Positions 8,004 through 18,000 of a stretch of 54,852 nt of DNA are shown in pieces (position 1 is the stretch's first letter; each line of letters opens with the position of its first letter). Below the pieces are notes generated by a model that was not told the origin of the DNA, did no database searches, and saw only the letters and a list, made by a program, of their open reading frames with translations. Source of the DNA: an uncultured Clostridia bacterium (GTDB lineage Bacteria; Bacillota; Clostridia; UBA1381); the NCBI GenBank assembly GCA_944392335.1, contig CALXWJ010000015.1, forward strand, positions 1 to 54,852, in the 5' to 3' direction. The position numbers and the translations under genes were made by a program.

Positions 8004-8951
8004 TCATTTTAAAGTCATAACACTCATCTGCTCAGGGTCAAAGCTTCCGTCTGCATATACCTTAATATCAACAGTTACAACTCCTCCGTTTTTATTAACC
8101 TCATCAATGTAATTTCTCATATATTCTCTATCATGCTTTATGCCGATATGTGCCCATCCCTGACTATGTATCGGCGGTTCCTTTCTGCCAAGCGGTGCAA
8201 GAATGTGATTTTGTGCACCGTTAAGAAATCTTTCCTGCGGAATAAATGTAAAATCGTTAAATTCTCCGGCTGTAAATTCTTCATTCTCATACCATTTCTT
8301 TGTATATGGGAAAACACCTGTATTGAATGCAGTTAAAGCATTAGAATTGCCTGATTTTATAGCATCATAATAAATTTTTAAAAGCTCGTTGTTATATCCA
8401 AAAAACGAATAGCAACCATCCACCCACCATCCACAGACTTTATCACCATATCTTTGTGAAAACTCCTGTAAAACTGATGCCCATTTTTCAACAAATCCTT
8501 TACTTACCGCTTTGTCCCCTGTTAATGGAACTGCTTTTGAACATCCTCCGGGCCAAATATCCTCTCCGGAATATGAAAAACCAAATTTTTCCTTACCAAC
8601 AGGATCCATATGTGGTCCATCGCCTGTAAAATACAAATATAAATCTATATCATACTTTGTCAACTCATTGTGTAAATCAAGTATAACATCACGATGAGGA
8701 GTTATTATACCTCTTTCTACTCCCATAATATCCTCATAAGTTTTATTTGGTGCAAGCATATATTTTGTTCCTTGATTTAAAGTAATGAAATAGTATCCGG
8801 CACCCATTTTATTTAGATTATATGCCATTTTTTCTACATCAATGGTGTTGATTCGCTCATTCCAGTCAGCCGGACCGTCCTCTGTTTCAAAATTCAGATA
8901 ATGATTGAATATTCCCCATTTTTTATTGTACAATTTGTCTGTAATATGCAT
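8004..8951 (-). CDS. GH29-like alpha-L-fucosidase-fold protein, short form
   Basis: A 315-residue single-barrel protein that resembles the catalytic half of alpha-L-fucosidases: KWGIFNHYLNF, KMGAGYYFITLNQGT and CGWWVDGCY, where the Asp would be the nucleophile. It has no signal peptide and lacks the C-terminal beta-sandwich of canonical GH29 enzymes. It diverges strongly from the better GH29 match at 11,833: the usual K-H-H-D-G-F block is replaced by LNQGTKYMLAP, so activity on fucose is uncertain. Start taken at 8951 (MHITDKLYNKK) with GGAGAGAG upstream; the in-frame ATG at 8969 overlaps the previous stop. It is co-transcribed between the GH101-like and GH10 genes. Confidence 0.65.
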   Translation of the reverse strand: MHITDKLYNKKWGIFNHYLNFETEDGPADWNERINTIDVEKMAYNLNKMGAGYYFITLNQGTKYMLAPNKTYEDIMGVERGIITPHRDVILDLHNELTKYDIDLYLYFTGDGPHMDPVGKEKFGFSYSGEDIWPGGCSKAVPLTGDKAVSKGFVEKWASVLQEFSQRYGDKVCGWWVDGCYSFFGYNNELLKIYYDAIKSGNSNALTAFNTGVFPYTKKWYENEEFTAGEFNDFTFIPQERFLNGAQNHILAPLGRKEPPIHSQGWAHIGIKHDREYMRNYIDEVNKNGGVVTVDIKVYADGSFDPEQMSVMTLK

Positions 8952-8965
8952 TTTGCTCTCTCCTA

Positions 8966-11245
8966 TCATCTCAATATAATTCTAAATGCTGTATTTTTGT
9001 CAGCATCAACAAAAAGAACATCATCCTCTATTCTGTAAGCAAGCTCTTTTTTATCCTCTGATATTTCTTTAATCTCCAATATATCCTGCACAAAAGTCTT
9101 TTTCAGTCTAAAATCACCGTTTTTAGTATAACCGATATATTCTCCGTCATTATATCCTTCAACAAGTGTATTCTCATTTTTCACAAGATAATTGTCTCCG
9201 ATCTTAATTTCAATATCATTGTTATTTACATCATAGCGAATAACAGCACCATTATCATATGTGGTAACGTATATGCCGTTCTCATACTTATAGCTTTCGA
9301 TTGTATTGTTACATAAGTAAAGAATAGGAAGCGTATGAAGATAATATACTTCTTTATAATTTCCAAGACCGCCTGTTATTCCAGGAATTATTGTTGCACC
9401 TGCAATAACAGAATGAACGCAGTCACCACCGGAATAAGGTACAATTCCGTGATAAATCATCGGCATAAGAGGAAACAGTTCATCAACACTAAAAAGTCTT
9501 TCGGAATCCGCATAGCCTATACTCCACGCATGACCTATAATTCCTGCAAATGGCTGAGAAACAGCTTCACTGGTAACAATAAATCCATATTTTTCAAATT
9601 CAGCAATTACTGCCTTTTTATATTCTAAAGCTTCCTGTGCCGCCATATGAATATCAGGAGAAAAATCATATCTTTTTGCTTCACAGCTTAATACGTCAAG
9701 GTGATAAGAATCTTTTACAGGATACATTTCGAGTGTCTTTTTTACTCTTTCCTGCATTTTTCCGCTTTTTACAAGCTTTGGGAAGCTTGTCATATTACTG
9801 ATACCACTAACCCAAATCCACGATTTAAAATTGTTTCCCCTGCCGTCTTTTGCGACAATATCAGCATCAAAATATCCGTTTTCTTCATACATATCATCAT
9901 AATTATCGTGGAAGGTTACAACTGCATTATATTTTCTTGCTTCTGTTATCAGGAATTTCAAATCTTCAAGAGTTCCGCCCTTCTTATTTACGGTAAACAC
10001 ATCAGGATAACCCGTATCATGTCCTTCATGCTGCCATCCTCTTAATAACATAAACTGCTTTACTCCGCCCGTCATATAGTAAAGCTCTTTCACTCTTTCC
10101 AATGCGTCATTAAAGGTTCTTACCCCTTCATGTCCGTCACACTCAATTTGAAAGTAATAAAACAATGCCCTGTCATACATATCTGTTTTCTTTTTCAAAT
10201 CTTTTCTGAGATATGTTAAAACATCACTCATACTATCCGTACTGTAAATGTATAGTGTTGGTATATTTATTACTTTCACTGATTCAAGACTTCCGTAAGC
10301 TCTCATTCTGTATGTAAATGTTACTCCGGTATCTGCAAAACGTTCACCGTTTTTTTCATAAACGCTGTGATGTAATTTATCGTCAAGATATGGTGCCTCA
10401 ACAACCTTATATCCTGACTCTAATTCAATTACTACAACATTTCTATGGTCATATTTTTGCTCATAACCCCACGCAAAAACCTTTTGACTATCAAATTTTC
10501 TTCCACCCATAAATGTTGTTATCATTTTCGAATTTTTTTCCGACACAAGCGTTGGAAATTTCACCTCTAAAAGCTCATAACCTTCATTCTCGCAGACATT
10601 TTCCAGAGTGACACTTACTGATTTTTCAGTCTGTGTAGACTTAACATCAAATGATACATAGTCATTAAAATAATGTCCGTTATCAGAAGTTATCATATCA
10701 ATAATTGTTACATCAGTCTTTTTATCCCTGATAACCGTTTCTGCTGTTTCATAATACATGCAAACACTATCATTTTTATTTGTAAAGTTGGCTTTTTCAA
10801 GTTCAAAAAACAGCTCTTCCCTGTGACTGTTCACAAATTTCGGCGCACATTCTCCAAAAGCAAGCTCTATATCACCCACATACTGTCTTTTAACCTTTTT
10901 TCCATTAGCCATAAAATCAAGCGGAACTGTATCTGCATTACAAATTCCTATATTCAGTCCGAAGCTTCCGCCGTATGTACCGCTTGGAATTTGCCATCTT
11001 GTACCAGTTGTAATTATATCTCCCTTTTTCCATAAAACTGGCTGCGGATATATTCTCGTCTTTGATCTATAGCTTTTTGCTCTGTTCGCAGGAATAGTCA
11101 TATGACCAAAAACAAAATCACAAAAAAGCTCTACACTTTCAGCAATCGGGCTATCCTCCAACGCTTCAAAAGTACATTCAACAAATACCTCTTCTCTAGG
11201 ATATAAACAGTGAGAGGATACTCTAGTACTCAATAATTTAATCAT
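8966..11245 (-). CDS. GH101-like TIM-barrel glycoside hydrolase, leaderless
   Basis: A 759-residue protein with an N-terminal beta-sandwich region (about 1-350), a barrel (about 360-620) and a C-terminal beta domain. The barrel blocks RGWQHEGHDTGYPD, GGTLEDLKFLITEARKY and TFHDNYDDMY parallel the EGHDSGH, GG-x-x-D-F and H-x-N blocks of GH101 endo-alpha-N-acetylgalactosaminidases. DSYHLDVLSC would hold the nucleophile Asp, and the Glu of IVTSEAV is a candidate acid/base. Known GH101 enzymes are large and surface-anchored; this one is short and has no signal peptide, so it probably acts on small imported alpha-linked oligosaccharides and its substrate may differ. Start placed at 11,245 (MIKLLSTRV) with CTGGAGAAT upstream. 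Confidence 0.6.
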   Translation of the reverse strand: MIKLLSTRVSSHCLYPREEVFVECTFEALEDSPIAESVELFCDFVFGHMTIPANRAKSYRSKTRIYPQPVLWKKGDIITTGTRWQIPSGTYGGSFGLNIGICNADTVPLDFMANGKKVKRQYVGDIELAFGECAPKFVNSHREELFFELEKANFTNKNDSVCMYYETAETVIRDKKTDVTIIDMITSDNGHYFNDYVSFDVKSTQTEKSVSVTLENVCENEGYELLEVKFPTLVSEKNSKMITTFMGGRKFDSQKVFAWGYEQKYDHRNVVVIELESGYKVVEAPYLDDKLHHSVYEKNGERFADTGVTFTYRMRAYGSLESVKVINIPTLYIYSTDSMSDVLTYLRKDLKKKTDMYDRALFYYFQIECDGHEGVRTFNDALERVKELYYMTGGVKQFMLLRGWQHEGHDTGYPDVFTVNKKGGTLEDLKFLITEARKYNAVVTFHDNYDDMYEENGYFDADIVAKDGRGNNFKSWIWVSGISNMTSFPKLVKSGKMQERVKKTLEMYPVKDSYHLDVLSCEAKRYDFSPDIHMAAQEALEYKKAVIAEFEKYGFIVTSEAVSQPFAGIIGHAWSIGYADSERLFSVDELFPLMPMIYHGIVPYSGGDCVHSVIAGATIIPGITGGLGNYKEVYYLHTLPILYLCNNTIESYKYENGIYVTTYDNGAVIRYDVNNNDIEIKIGDNYLVKNENTLVEGYNDGEYIGYTKNGDFRLKKTFVQDILEIKEISEDKKELAYRIEDDVLFVDADKNTAFRIILR

Positions 11246-11265
11246 TTTGATATTCTCCAGTCGTT

Positions 11266-11829
11266 TTATATAATTTTTCTGCAATCTCTCCAGCAACCAT
11301 CAAAATCATCCCACTCAACAGACAAATCTTTTATAATATTGCCGACATAGTTTGGAAGATTATTTTCAGGTATTGATGGCTCTATATCAATCTCAGCATG
11401 CTCCTCAGGATATTCGTTATACATAACAAGCATATTTCTATGAATGAAAATAGAACCGAATTTATCATACTTAGGGTGCTTTTCCTCTTGCATTTTATAA
11501 TGATAGAATATGTATTCAGATACTTTTTCAGGCTTCAAGTACACTATTCTCATCTGTGTTTCCTTTGGATAAACCTTTCTTTTCCAAAATTCATGGCTTA
11601 CAGGTTTTTCATAATGAAATATATTCATCATTCGTATCCATTTTTCTCCATTCGGAAACTCCTTCATTTCACTTATTATATCCTCAGGCTTTACAGACTT
11701 TTCCTCTGTTTCAAAATACATAAACAGCATATCTCCAAAAGCATAAACAGAAAGATTTTCAATCCCATAAATTTCATTTATTTTAAAGCCTTCGTTATAA
11801 TATCCAATATACATATAACGTTCAAGCAT
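11266..11829 (-). CDS. Two-domain L-rhamnose-mutarotase-like protein (tentative)
   Basis: A 187-residue protein that appears to be two copies of a ~90-residue ferredoxin-like alpha/beta domain. Half 1 has an IENLSVYAFGDMLFMYFE block followed by a W-I-R-M-M segment; half 2 has a KFGSIFIHRNMLVMYNE block followed by WDDFDGCW. The pattern (helix, then y-S-i-f/f, then m-l-f-m-y-x-E, then W) is that of L-rhamnose mutarotase (RhaM-type) proteins, which speed the interconversion of sugar anomers. Most are single-domain and dimeric, so the fused pair is unusual. The ribosome-binding site GAGGAATAG overlaps the end of the GH29 gene. The assignment rests on motif spacing and is tentative. Confidence 0.45.
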   Translation of the reverse strand: MLERYMYIGYYNEGFKINEIYGIENLSVYAFGDMLFMYFETEEKSVKPEDIISEMKEFPNGEKWIRMMNIFHYEKPVSHEFWKRKVYPKETQMRIVYLKPEKVSEYIFYHYKMQEEKHPKYDKFGSIFIHRNMLVMYNEYPEEHAEIDIEPSIPENNLPNYVGNIIKDLSVEWDDFDGCWRDCRKII

Positions 11830-11832
11830 TGT

Positions 11833-12852
11833 CTATTCCTCATTCCATTTTCTTCTCATTCCCAATAAATCAGATACCTTGTTGAGATTTTCAACGTCAC
11901 TCGGAACAAGTGTTCCTTCTGTATTAACAGGGAGATTTATAACAAGTATGTTATCAGAGCCAAATACAATTTTTGCCCTTTCTGCCATAACCTCTGCATC
12001 AACTAATGGAACTGTTTCATATATATTTGAATAGAACCAGTTAAAGCCTCGTCTTGAACAAAATGTAATCTCACAAGGAAGATAATACTTATTATTCTGG
12101 AATGTATATATCTTAGGATCATCCTTTTTAGACATACATCCATCCCACAATCTGAAATCACTTGGGAACATTCTTAAAGGATCATTTTCCTGATAGTTTT
12201 CAGGTTTCCAGCGAGCCTCCGGGAACTCTGCAAGACCTGTATCATCACCAACAGTATGGTTAACACCTATCTGACACATTGGTTGTAATTGTTTTACTAA
12301 ATCATATAAAATATCAAGTTTCCATTCTCTTCTTGACTTATCCCATGGTCCATCAAGCCATAATTCACAAATTTCTCCATATCTGCCATCCATAAGCTCT
12401 CTTAACTGATTCCACATATACGGAAGATATTCACCATTAAAATTATCCTTGTAACAAGGTATTTTTCTATCCCATAAAGAATAATAAAGTCCTAATTTTA
12501 AACCATATTTTTTGCATGCTTTAGATAGAGCATCAACAACATCTGTTTTGTTTCCTGAATTTTTTACACAATAATCTGTGTATTCAGTGTTCCACAAACA
12601 AAATCCGTCATGATGCTTGGTTACAAGAACAATGAAATTCATTCCTGCCTCATAAGCGGTTCTTGCCCAATTCTCTGCATCAATCGTTGTTGGCTGATAC
12701 GAACGTGCATCAATCATTCCGTCAGACCATTCTGTATTTCCAAATGTATTTACTCCGAAATGTATAAACATTCCGAATTTTCTTTTTATGTGCTCCATCT
12801 GTGCAGCATTCGGTTTTAAAGATGGAACCTGCTTAATAAATTCATTACTCAT
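11833..12852 (-). CDS. GH29 alpha-L-fucosidase, leaderless
   Basis: A 339-residue GH29 enzyme that releases terminal alpha-L-fucose. Visible family blocks are FGMFIHFGVNTF (about 26-37), TKHHDGFCLW (about 78-87), LGLYYSLWDR and ELWLDGPWD, where D167 is the likely nucleophile. The protein stops soon after the barrel, so the C-terminal beta-sandwich of larger GH29 enzymes is missing. The lack of a signal peptide puts it in the cytoplasm. The ribosome-binding site AGGAGGGG lies inside the last codons of the truncated GH20 gene, and the start overlaps that stop (ATGA). It ends 3 bases before the mutarotase-like gene. Confidence 0.88.
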   Translation of the reverse strand: MSNEFIKQVPSLKPNAAQMEHIKRKFGMFIHFGVNTFGNTEWSDGMIDARSYQPTTIDAENWARTAYEAGMNFIVLVTKHHDGFCLWNTEYTDYCVKNSGNKTDVVDALSKACKKYGLKLGLYYSLWDRKIPCYKDNFNGEYLPYMWNQLRELMDGRYGEICELWLDGPWDKSRREWKLDILYDLVKQLQPMCQIGVNHTVGDDTGLAEFPEARWKPENYQENDPLRMFPSDFRLWDGCMSKKDDPKIYTFQNNKYYLPCEITFCSRRGFNWFYSNIYETVPLVDAEVMAERAKIVFGSDNILVINLPVNTEGTLVPSDVENLNKVSDLLGMRRKWNEE

Positions 12853-13295
12853 ATATATCCCCTCCTAATTATTTTGGTAAGCTTATAGTATGCCATATCG
12901 TCTATAAGTCTTTTTATTGTATCAACAGTCGGCACCTTACCTCTTGTTACGTCATGATAAAAGCCACGATATTGAAAATCCGGCTCATCCTCAATATGAC
13001 AGCAGGGCACACTCTCCTGCATAAATAATTGCCTAAGAGTCTGTATTGCATAAAAAGATCCAGCTATACTCTGTGCTTTTATAGAAATTTTCTCTATTTC
13101 AACATTCAGTATGTATGACTCTTTATCGTTATCTTCAATAAGTATTTCTAATGCAGTACCTTCTTCAGAAGCCGGTAAAGTATTTATTGCTTTTAGTAAT
13201 CTTTCATCAGTCACATTCGTAATTAGTCTAACTGCTTTGTTTTTTAATACCTCTTTGAATTTTTCAATCTTTTTAGGCATTGGTATTAAATTCAT
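12849..13295 (-). pseudogene. GH20 beta-N-acetylhexosaminidase, N-terminal stub
   Basis: The frame encodes 148 residues. Residues 1-105 look like the GH20b N-terminal domain (LIPMPKKIEKF, then SIAGSFYAIQTLRQLF). Residues 106-140 are the first strand and helix of the GH20 barrel: PDFQYRGFYHDVTRGKVP and IKRLIDDMAYYKLTK. Intact enzymes continue with N-x-L-Q-x-H-x-x-D and run for 450-600 residues. Here the frame passes straight into the ribosome-binding site of the GH29 gene and ends IIRRGYI. The D-E catalytic pair is missing, so the stub cannot be an active hexosaminidase. The clean junction with the next gene's leader indicates an internal deletion. Confidence 0.82.
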
Positions 13296-13329
13296 TTTTT
13301 ATTCCATCCTCTCAATTATCTGCTTTAAC

Positions 13330-14931
13330 TTAATCCAAATCAAGCGGAACTGGCAATTTACCTGTTGCTTCCTTTCTGCCGACAAGCACGTCAACAAGGC
13401 TTTTACAAACCAATTCATTTATTTCGGTAATATGTGTATTAATATATACAGGCTCATCCTGAAAATATATATCATACAATTTAGGTAGACCGAATTGTAT
13501 CACATATTTCTTGTCATCCTTCACTTTATGCATTGACCATAACGACCCTGAATTATCAGGCGGAATGATAGGAATTCCGCTTGTTCCGGCAAAACAGAAC
13601 AGCATTAAATCATATTTGCTCTGTATTGGGCCCATCTCGTGCTGCCAAGCAATATCTATACTTTCACGAAAATCAACATTAAAGCCCTCGTTTTTAAGTG
13701 CTTCTAGCAACAAATCATAATTACACTTTCTTCCACCGCCATTACAAGATACACCAACAAGACATATATTATTAATACTATTCTTATCAATTGGGAATTT
13801 AGCATCATTATTTTTTATAACAGCAATACCACGTTCTGTCATTTCTTCTAATGTATTTTTTATAAACTCAGCAGCAGGCTTTGGTCGTACACGATTTGGA
13901 TCAAAGATTTTAAGCTTTTTCTTGAGAGACCAAATACGATTAAGGGCATCATGCAGTCTTTCAAGAGGTATTTCTCCCTTTTCAATTAATTCAACAATAG
14001 GGTCTACTGCTTTTGGTGTAACAAATAATAACACATCAGAACCTGCTTTAAATGCATCTATTGCTGTTTTTACAGGATCACCACAGGCTATTCCGCCCAT
14101 AATAAGAGCATCTGTTACTACAACTCCGTCAAATCCCAAATCCTTTTTGAGTAGGTCTGTTGTAATTTCAGAAGAAACAGTTGCAGCCTGATATTTACCA
14201 TTTTCATCCTTATTGGAATATGCCGGAAGAGCAAGGTGTGTTGTCATAATAGACATTACATCATTTTCGATTGCATCTTTATAAATCACTCGAAAGCTTG
14301 CGTCCCATTCTTCCTTTGACATAAGATTTCTAGCCTTTGCCAAATGCATATTTGTAGGTGAACTTCCAATGCCTGGAAAATGCTTTGCAGTAGCTGCTAT
14401 TCCCTGACTTTGAATACCTTTTATAAAGGCAGTTGTCAATCTTTTATTAAGCTCAGTAAATCCACCGAAGCTGTCCGCATGTGTGCCTGCCATAGGATGC
14501 ATAATAAGGTCACAGGTTGGCTGAAATAGCCAGTCAACATTACAATAATTTGCCTGCATTGCTTCGGATTTTCCTGCGTTATATGCCAATTCCTCATCAT
14601 CAGCAGCACCTATCTGAAATTCTCTTGCAAAAATATTAATACCTCCGCACCCGCTTGCCGCGTCAGCGCATACACATATAGGTACTCTTCCATTAAATGT
14701 CTTCAATATTTCATTCAGGCGACTGTTGCTTACTGTATCACCTTCACCGTTTATTCTTTCATTTGGATTTTTAAGAAAATTCCCTTCGGTAAACAAAAAT
14801 CCCACAGGATATTTTTCAAAAAAAGCATCACTTTGGGCATTGTTCGCTCTGCACCACATTATAACCTGTCCGACAGTAGGTGCCATAAGCTGACAAACCC
14901 GCTCTCTAAGTGTTAGTTTTTCCCATTCCAT
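13330..14931 (-). CDS. GH3 beta-N-acetylhexosaminidase-like (NagZ-type) enzyme
   Basis: A 533-residue GH3 protein with the NagZ-type barrel (about 1-360) and a C-terminal alpha/beta domain (about 365-533). Blocks are AATAKHFPGIGSS (substrate-binding K-H) and GVVVTDALIMGGI, where the Asp is the nucleophile. In NagZ enzymes the acid/base is a His-Asp dyad in a D-x-H loop just after K-H-F-P-G; here the loop reads TNMHLAK, so the His is present but the Asp is Asn. No signal peptide. Start at 14,931 (MEWEKLTLRER) is supported by AAGGAGAA; the longer frame begins inside a structured leader. It is the first cytoplasmic glycosidase after the secreted block. Confidence 0.85.
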   Translation of the reverse strand: MEWEKLTLRERVCQLMAPTVGQVIMWCRANNAQSDAFFEKYPVGFLFTEGNFLKNPNERINGEGDTVSNSRLNEILKTFNGRVPICVCADAASGCGGINIFAREFQIGAADDEELAYNAGKSEAMQANYCNVDWLFQPTCDLIMHPMAGTHADSFGGFTELNKRLTTAFIKGIQSQGIAATAKHFPGIGSSPTNMHLAKARNLMSKEEWDASFRVIYKDAIENDVMSIMTTHLALPAYSNKDENGKYQAATVSSEITTDLLKKDLGFDGVVVTDALIMGGIACGDPVKTAIDAFKAGSDVLLFVTPKAVDPIVELIEKGEIPLERLHDALNRIWSLKKKLKIFDPNRVRPKPAAEFIKNTLEEMTERGIAVIKNNDAKFPIDKNSINNICLVGVSCNGGGRKCNYDLLLEALKNEGFNVDFRESIDIAWQHEMGPIQSKYDLMLFCFAGTSGIPIIPPDNSGSLWSMHKVKDDKKYVIQFGLPKLYDIYFQDEPVYINTHITEINELVCKSLVDVLVGRKEATGKLPVPLDLD

Positions 14932-14966
14932 TATATCATTCTCCTTCAATATCAGATAAAGCAAAA

Positions 14967-15051
14967 GGGTTGCATCAAAATCACTTGTAAATGTGAGATT
15001 TATATGATTAATCATTACTCGTCATTACATTTCGTTGTTCTGATACAACCC
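14967..15051 (-). other. Nested inverted repeats between the secreted block and the GH3 gene
   Basis: Three concentric symmetrical elements share one axis: an outer 11-bp pair with one G-T wobble (14,967-14,977 with 15,041-15,051), a middle 6-bp pair (14,989-14,994 with 15,027-15,032) and a central perfect 12-bp palindrome ATGATTAATCAT (15,004-15,015). On the minus-strand transcript this would fold into one long, bulged hairpin ending just before TTTTGCTTT. It lies exactly where the secreted-protein genes give way to cytoplasmic enzymes. It could act as a processing site, a weak terminator or an operator. No base-pair evidence beyond this single copy is available. Confidence 0.5.
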
Positions 15052-15080
15052 CATTTCCGTTGATTTATTTATGTATCTGT

Positions 15081-18000
15081 TTATCCGTTAACCTTACCTA
15101 TTGAGTTATACTCACTTGAACCTTCATAGAATGCAAAATATCCTTCAGGCTCAAGGGCAACTTCTGATGAATCAAGAAAATCTATTACATTTCTACCATC
15201 AATGTTCATAATAATTCTTGTACCAAACGGTGTCTTTACACAGCCAATTTCAGCAGTATACCATTTACCGGAAGTCATAATAGACTCTTCATTTGTGACT
15301 GTGCCAATAATCTCTGAACCAACTCCGCCGCTCTCTGTTCTGAAATATCTCTGAATTTCAAAAATATTTCTTTTTCCTACAATAACATATCCAGAAGATT
15401 GCCACAATTCGCCATCAGGGTTATCAGCATTCATACCCCAACCCTGATAGTTAGACAAGTCTGCATTAATTTTCATTCTTAAAATTTCATATTGACCTAT
15501 TTTTCTACCGCTATATCCGGAGAAGTTTCCTTTTTTCAAACCACCATCCAGATATATTTCGCCATTACTTATTGTAATAGGTCCCGACCATTTTTCTGCA
15601 TCATCTATAAAGTCGTCAACATTGGTAATTAGTAAATTTTGTTTTGAATTGAATACTTTTTTAGCTTCTTCTAATTCAGTTATCATTGCCTTAACTTTAC
15701 TCTGTTTAACATATGAATTATTCAAAACATCTGTTGCTTCCTTTACAACCTTATCAAACTCCTCGATTGCTCCTTCTTTATATGTGCCCGGTGTTGTTCC
15801 CTCACTTGCTTTCAAGTAACTTGTACCGATTTCATCAAGTGCCTTTGATAGTTCAGTTTTATTAAGCATTTCAGATTTAGCTGTTTTAAATGAATATACT
15901 GGTGAAAAGGCACCGTCTTCAACTTCAGAAGAACTACTTTTAACTGCCTGAACACGCCAATAATATGTTCTGTCATACTTTAGATTTTTTAATTCAAGAA
16001 CATTTCCAACAACTTCCTCATCATATACCTTTGCATGGAAATTTTCATCAAAACCTATCTGTACTCTGTATCTGTCAGCACCATCAGTAAGTTTCCAACG
16101 GAATACTGCTGAATTACCTTCAATATTCTCCATTTTATCAAACGGTGCTAATATCTCCACAACACCCAATTCGCGTTTTTCTGTAAGACCTATATTTTCA
16201 AAATCAATCACAGGAAAATCAGAATTTACTTCAGAATAGAATTTCGAATTTTTAGTGTATGTAAGATCATAACCGTCAACATCTTTGAAGTCAAACATAT
16301 CTTCAGTTGTTTTTATATGTTCCTCATAATCTTTTGCATTCTCAACAACCGGTGTAGCAATACCTGTTGAACCGGAACCAACAATAACATTACCTGTAAT
16401 TGTTGCATCATAAGGTATGCCCGCAACCTCATCACCGCTATTTGACATTTGTTCAAGCTTTGCAAGTGTTGGGAATTTTTCCTGCCACTTAGGATTTGGC
16501 CAACCCACATAACCAAGTTCTGTTGCCATCTGTGCTGCTGTACCTGACTTTGACCAGTTCATACCACGTGTATCATATGTAATGTTTGCAGCATTATTAA
16601 TGTTAAGATTATCGGAAATTACATGGTCATTTCCACCACCCATAAGCATTGCAAGAAAGTTATTCTGAACAATATTCTGACTTACAGTAACACCTGATGT
16701 TTTATCGTCAAGATAAATACCAACAACCGCACCACCATTCAATCTTGTATCACGGTAATTATCATGTACATAGTTTTTTTCAATTACAAGACCTCTGTTA
16801 TGCGTATATGTTCCGCCAAAATATATTGCACCGGCATCTATACATTCTCTGTTAGTATTGTATAGTTCGTTATATGCAACCAAGCTGTCAACTGCATGCC
16901 CGAGTATTCCACTATGAGGCACATTATGAATTCTGTTATTTGTAACCGTAACTCCTATTACATGATTAAGTCTTATTCCTTCACATGTAGCAGCCTTTAT
17001 TCTTCCGCAATTATATATATCATTATCTTTTATGATATGATTTGAACGCACCATATTTTTAATATCTGCATACTGTGTACCTGCTGTATAGAACAGAATT
17101 CCAACATATCCTATATTAGAAACTTCATTTGATAAAATCTGGCAGTCATAACCGTTATAGCATGTTATGCCCATACCTCCAATATTATTAAAGACACAAT
17201 CCTCTATAATAATATTTTTAGCACCAGTCATAGTAACACCGTCACCTCGGGTATTTTCAAACTTAATACCCTTAAATGTTATGTTCTCTGCTGCATTAAA
17301 ACTCAAAAAGCTATTCTCAAGAACAGTTACCTTCATAGATTTTGTAAGATTTTTATCCGGTGAATAAAAATATATCTTACTGTTATCTCTGTCAAAATAA
17401 TACTCACATGGAGCATCAAGCTCCTGTGCTAAATTATATACAAAGAATCTCGACCCTTGGTTGAAAGCACCTAAATTTCCTTTAACGCTGATTGCATTTT
17501 TTGCAGCATCAACTCCATGCATTCTTGTAAAAGTATATCGGTATCCCCAACTTGAATCCTGCACTGCAACAGGAACATCCGAAAGTCCTTCCCACCTTTT
17601 AACATCTACAGCATTTTCAGATATTTGTTGTAATTTAACCTGCTCTAATCCGCTTCCGCTATTAGACAAAGTATTTGTTACAGTGAGATAATCTGCATTT
17701 GGGTATCTTGCCATATTCATAACAGTACCATCATATATAAATTCCGAATAATTGGACTCTGCATAGGTTACTCCTAATGAACTAAACACTTCAGTACCCG
17801 GCAACTTACCGAAATTCTTAATACCTGTTTTTGACAAATCAATCTCCCATACAGCTCCATGTGCAGCTTTTGGAATTTTTGAGCTTACAGTTTCATCTGA
17901 TAGCCTCTTTGCCATATTTTTCTTTATTGTTTTTGCACCGGATATAATAACATTTTCACCGTTATATGCACAGAAGGTTACAGGATTTTCCTTTGTTCCG

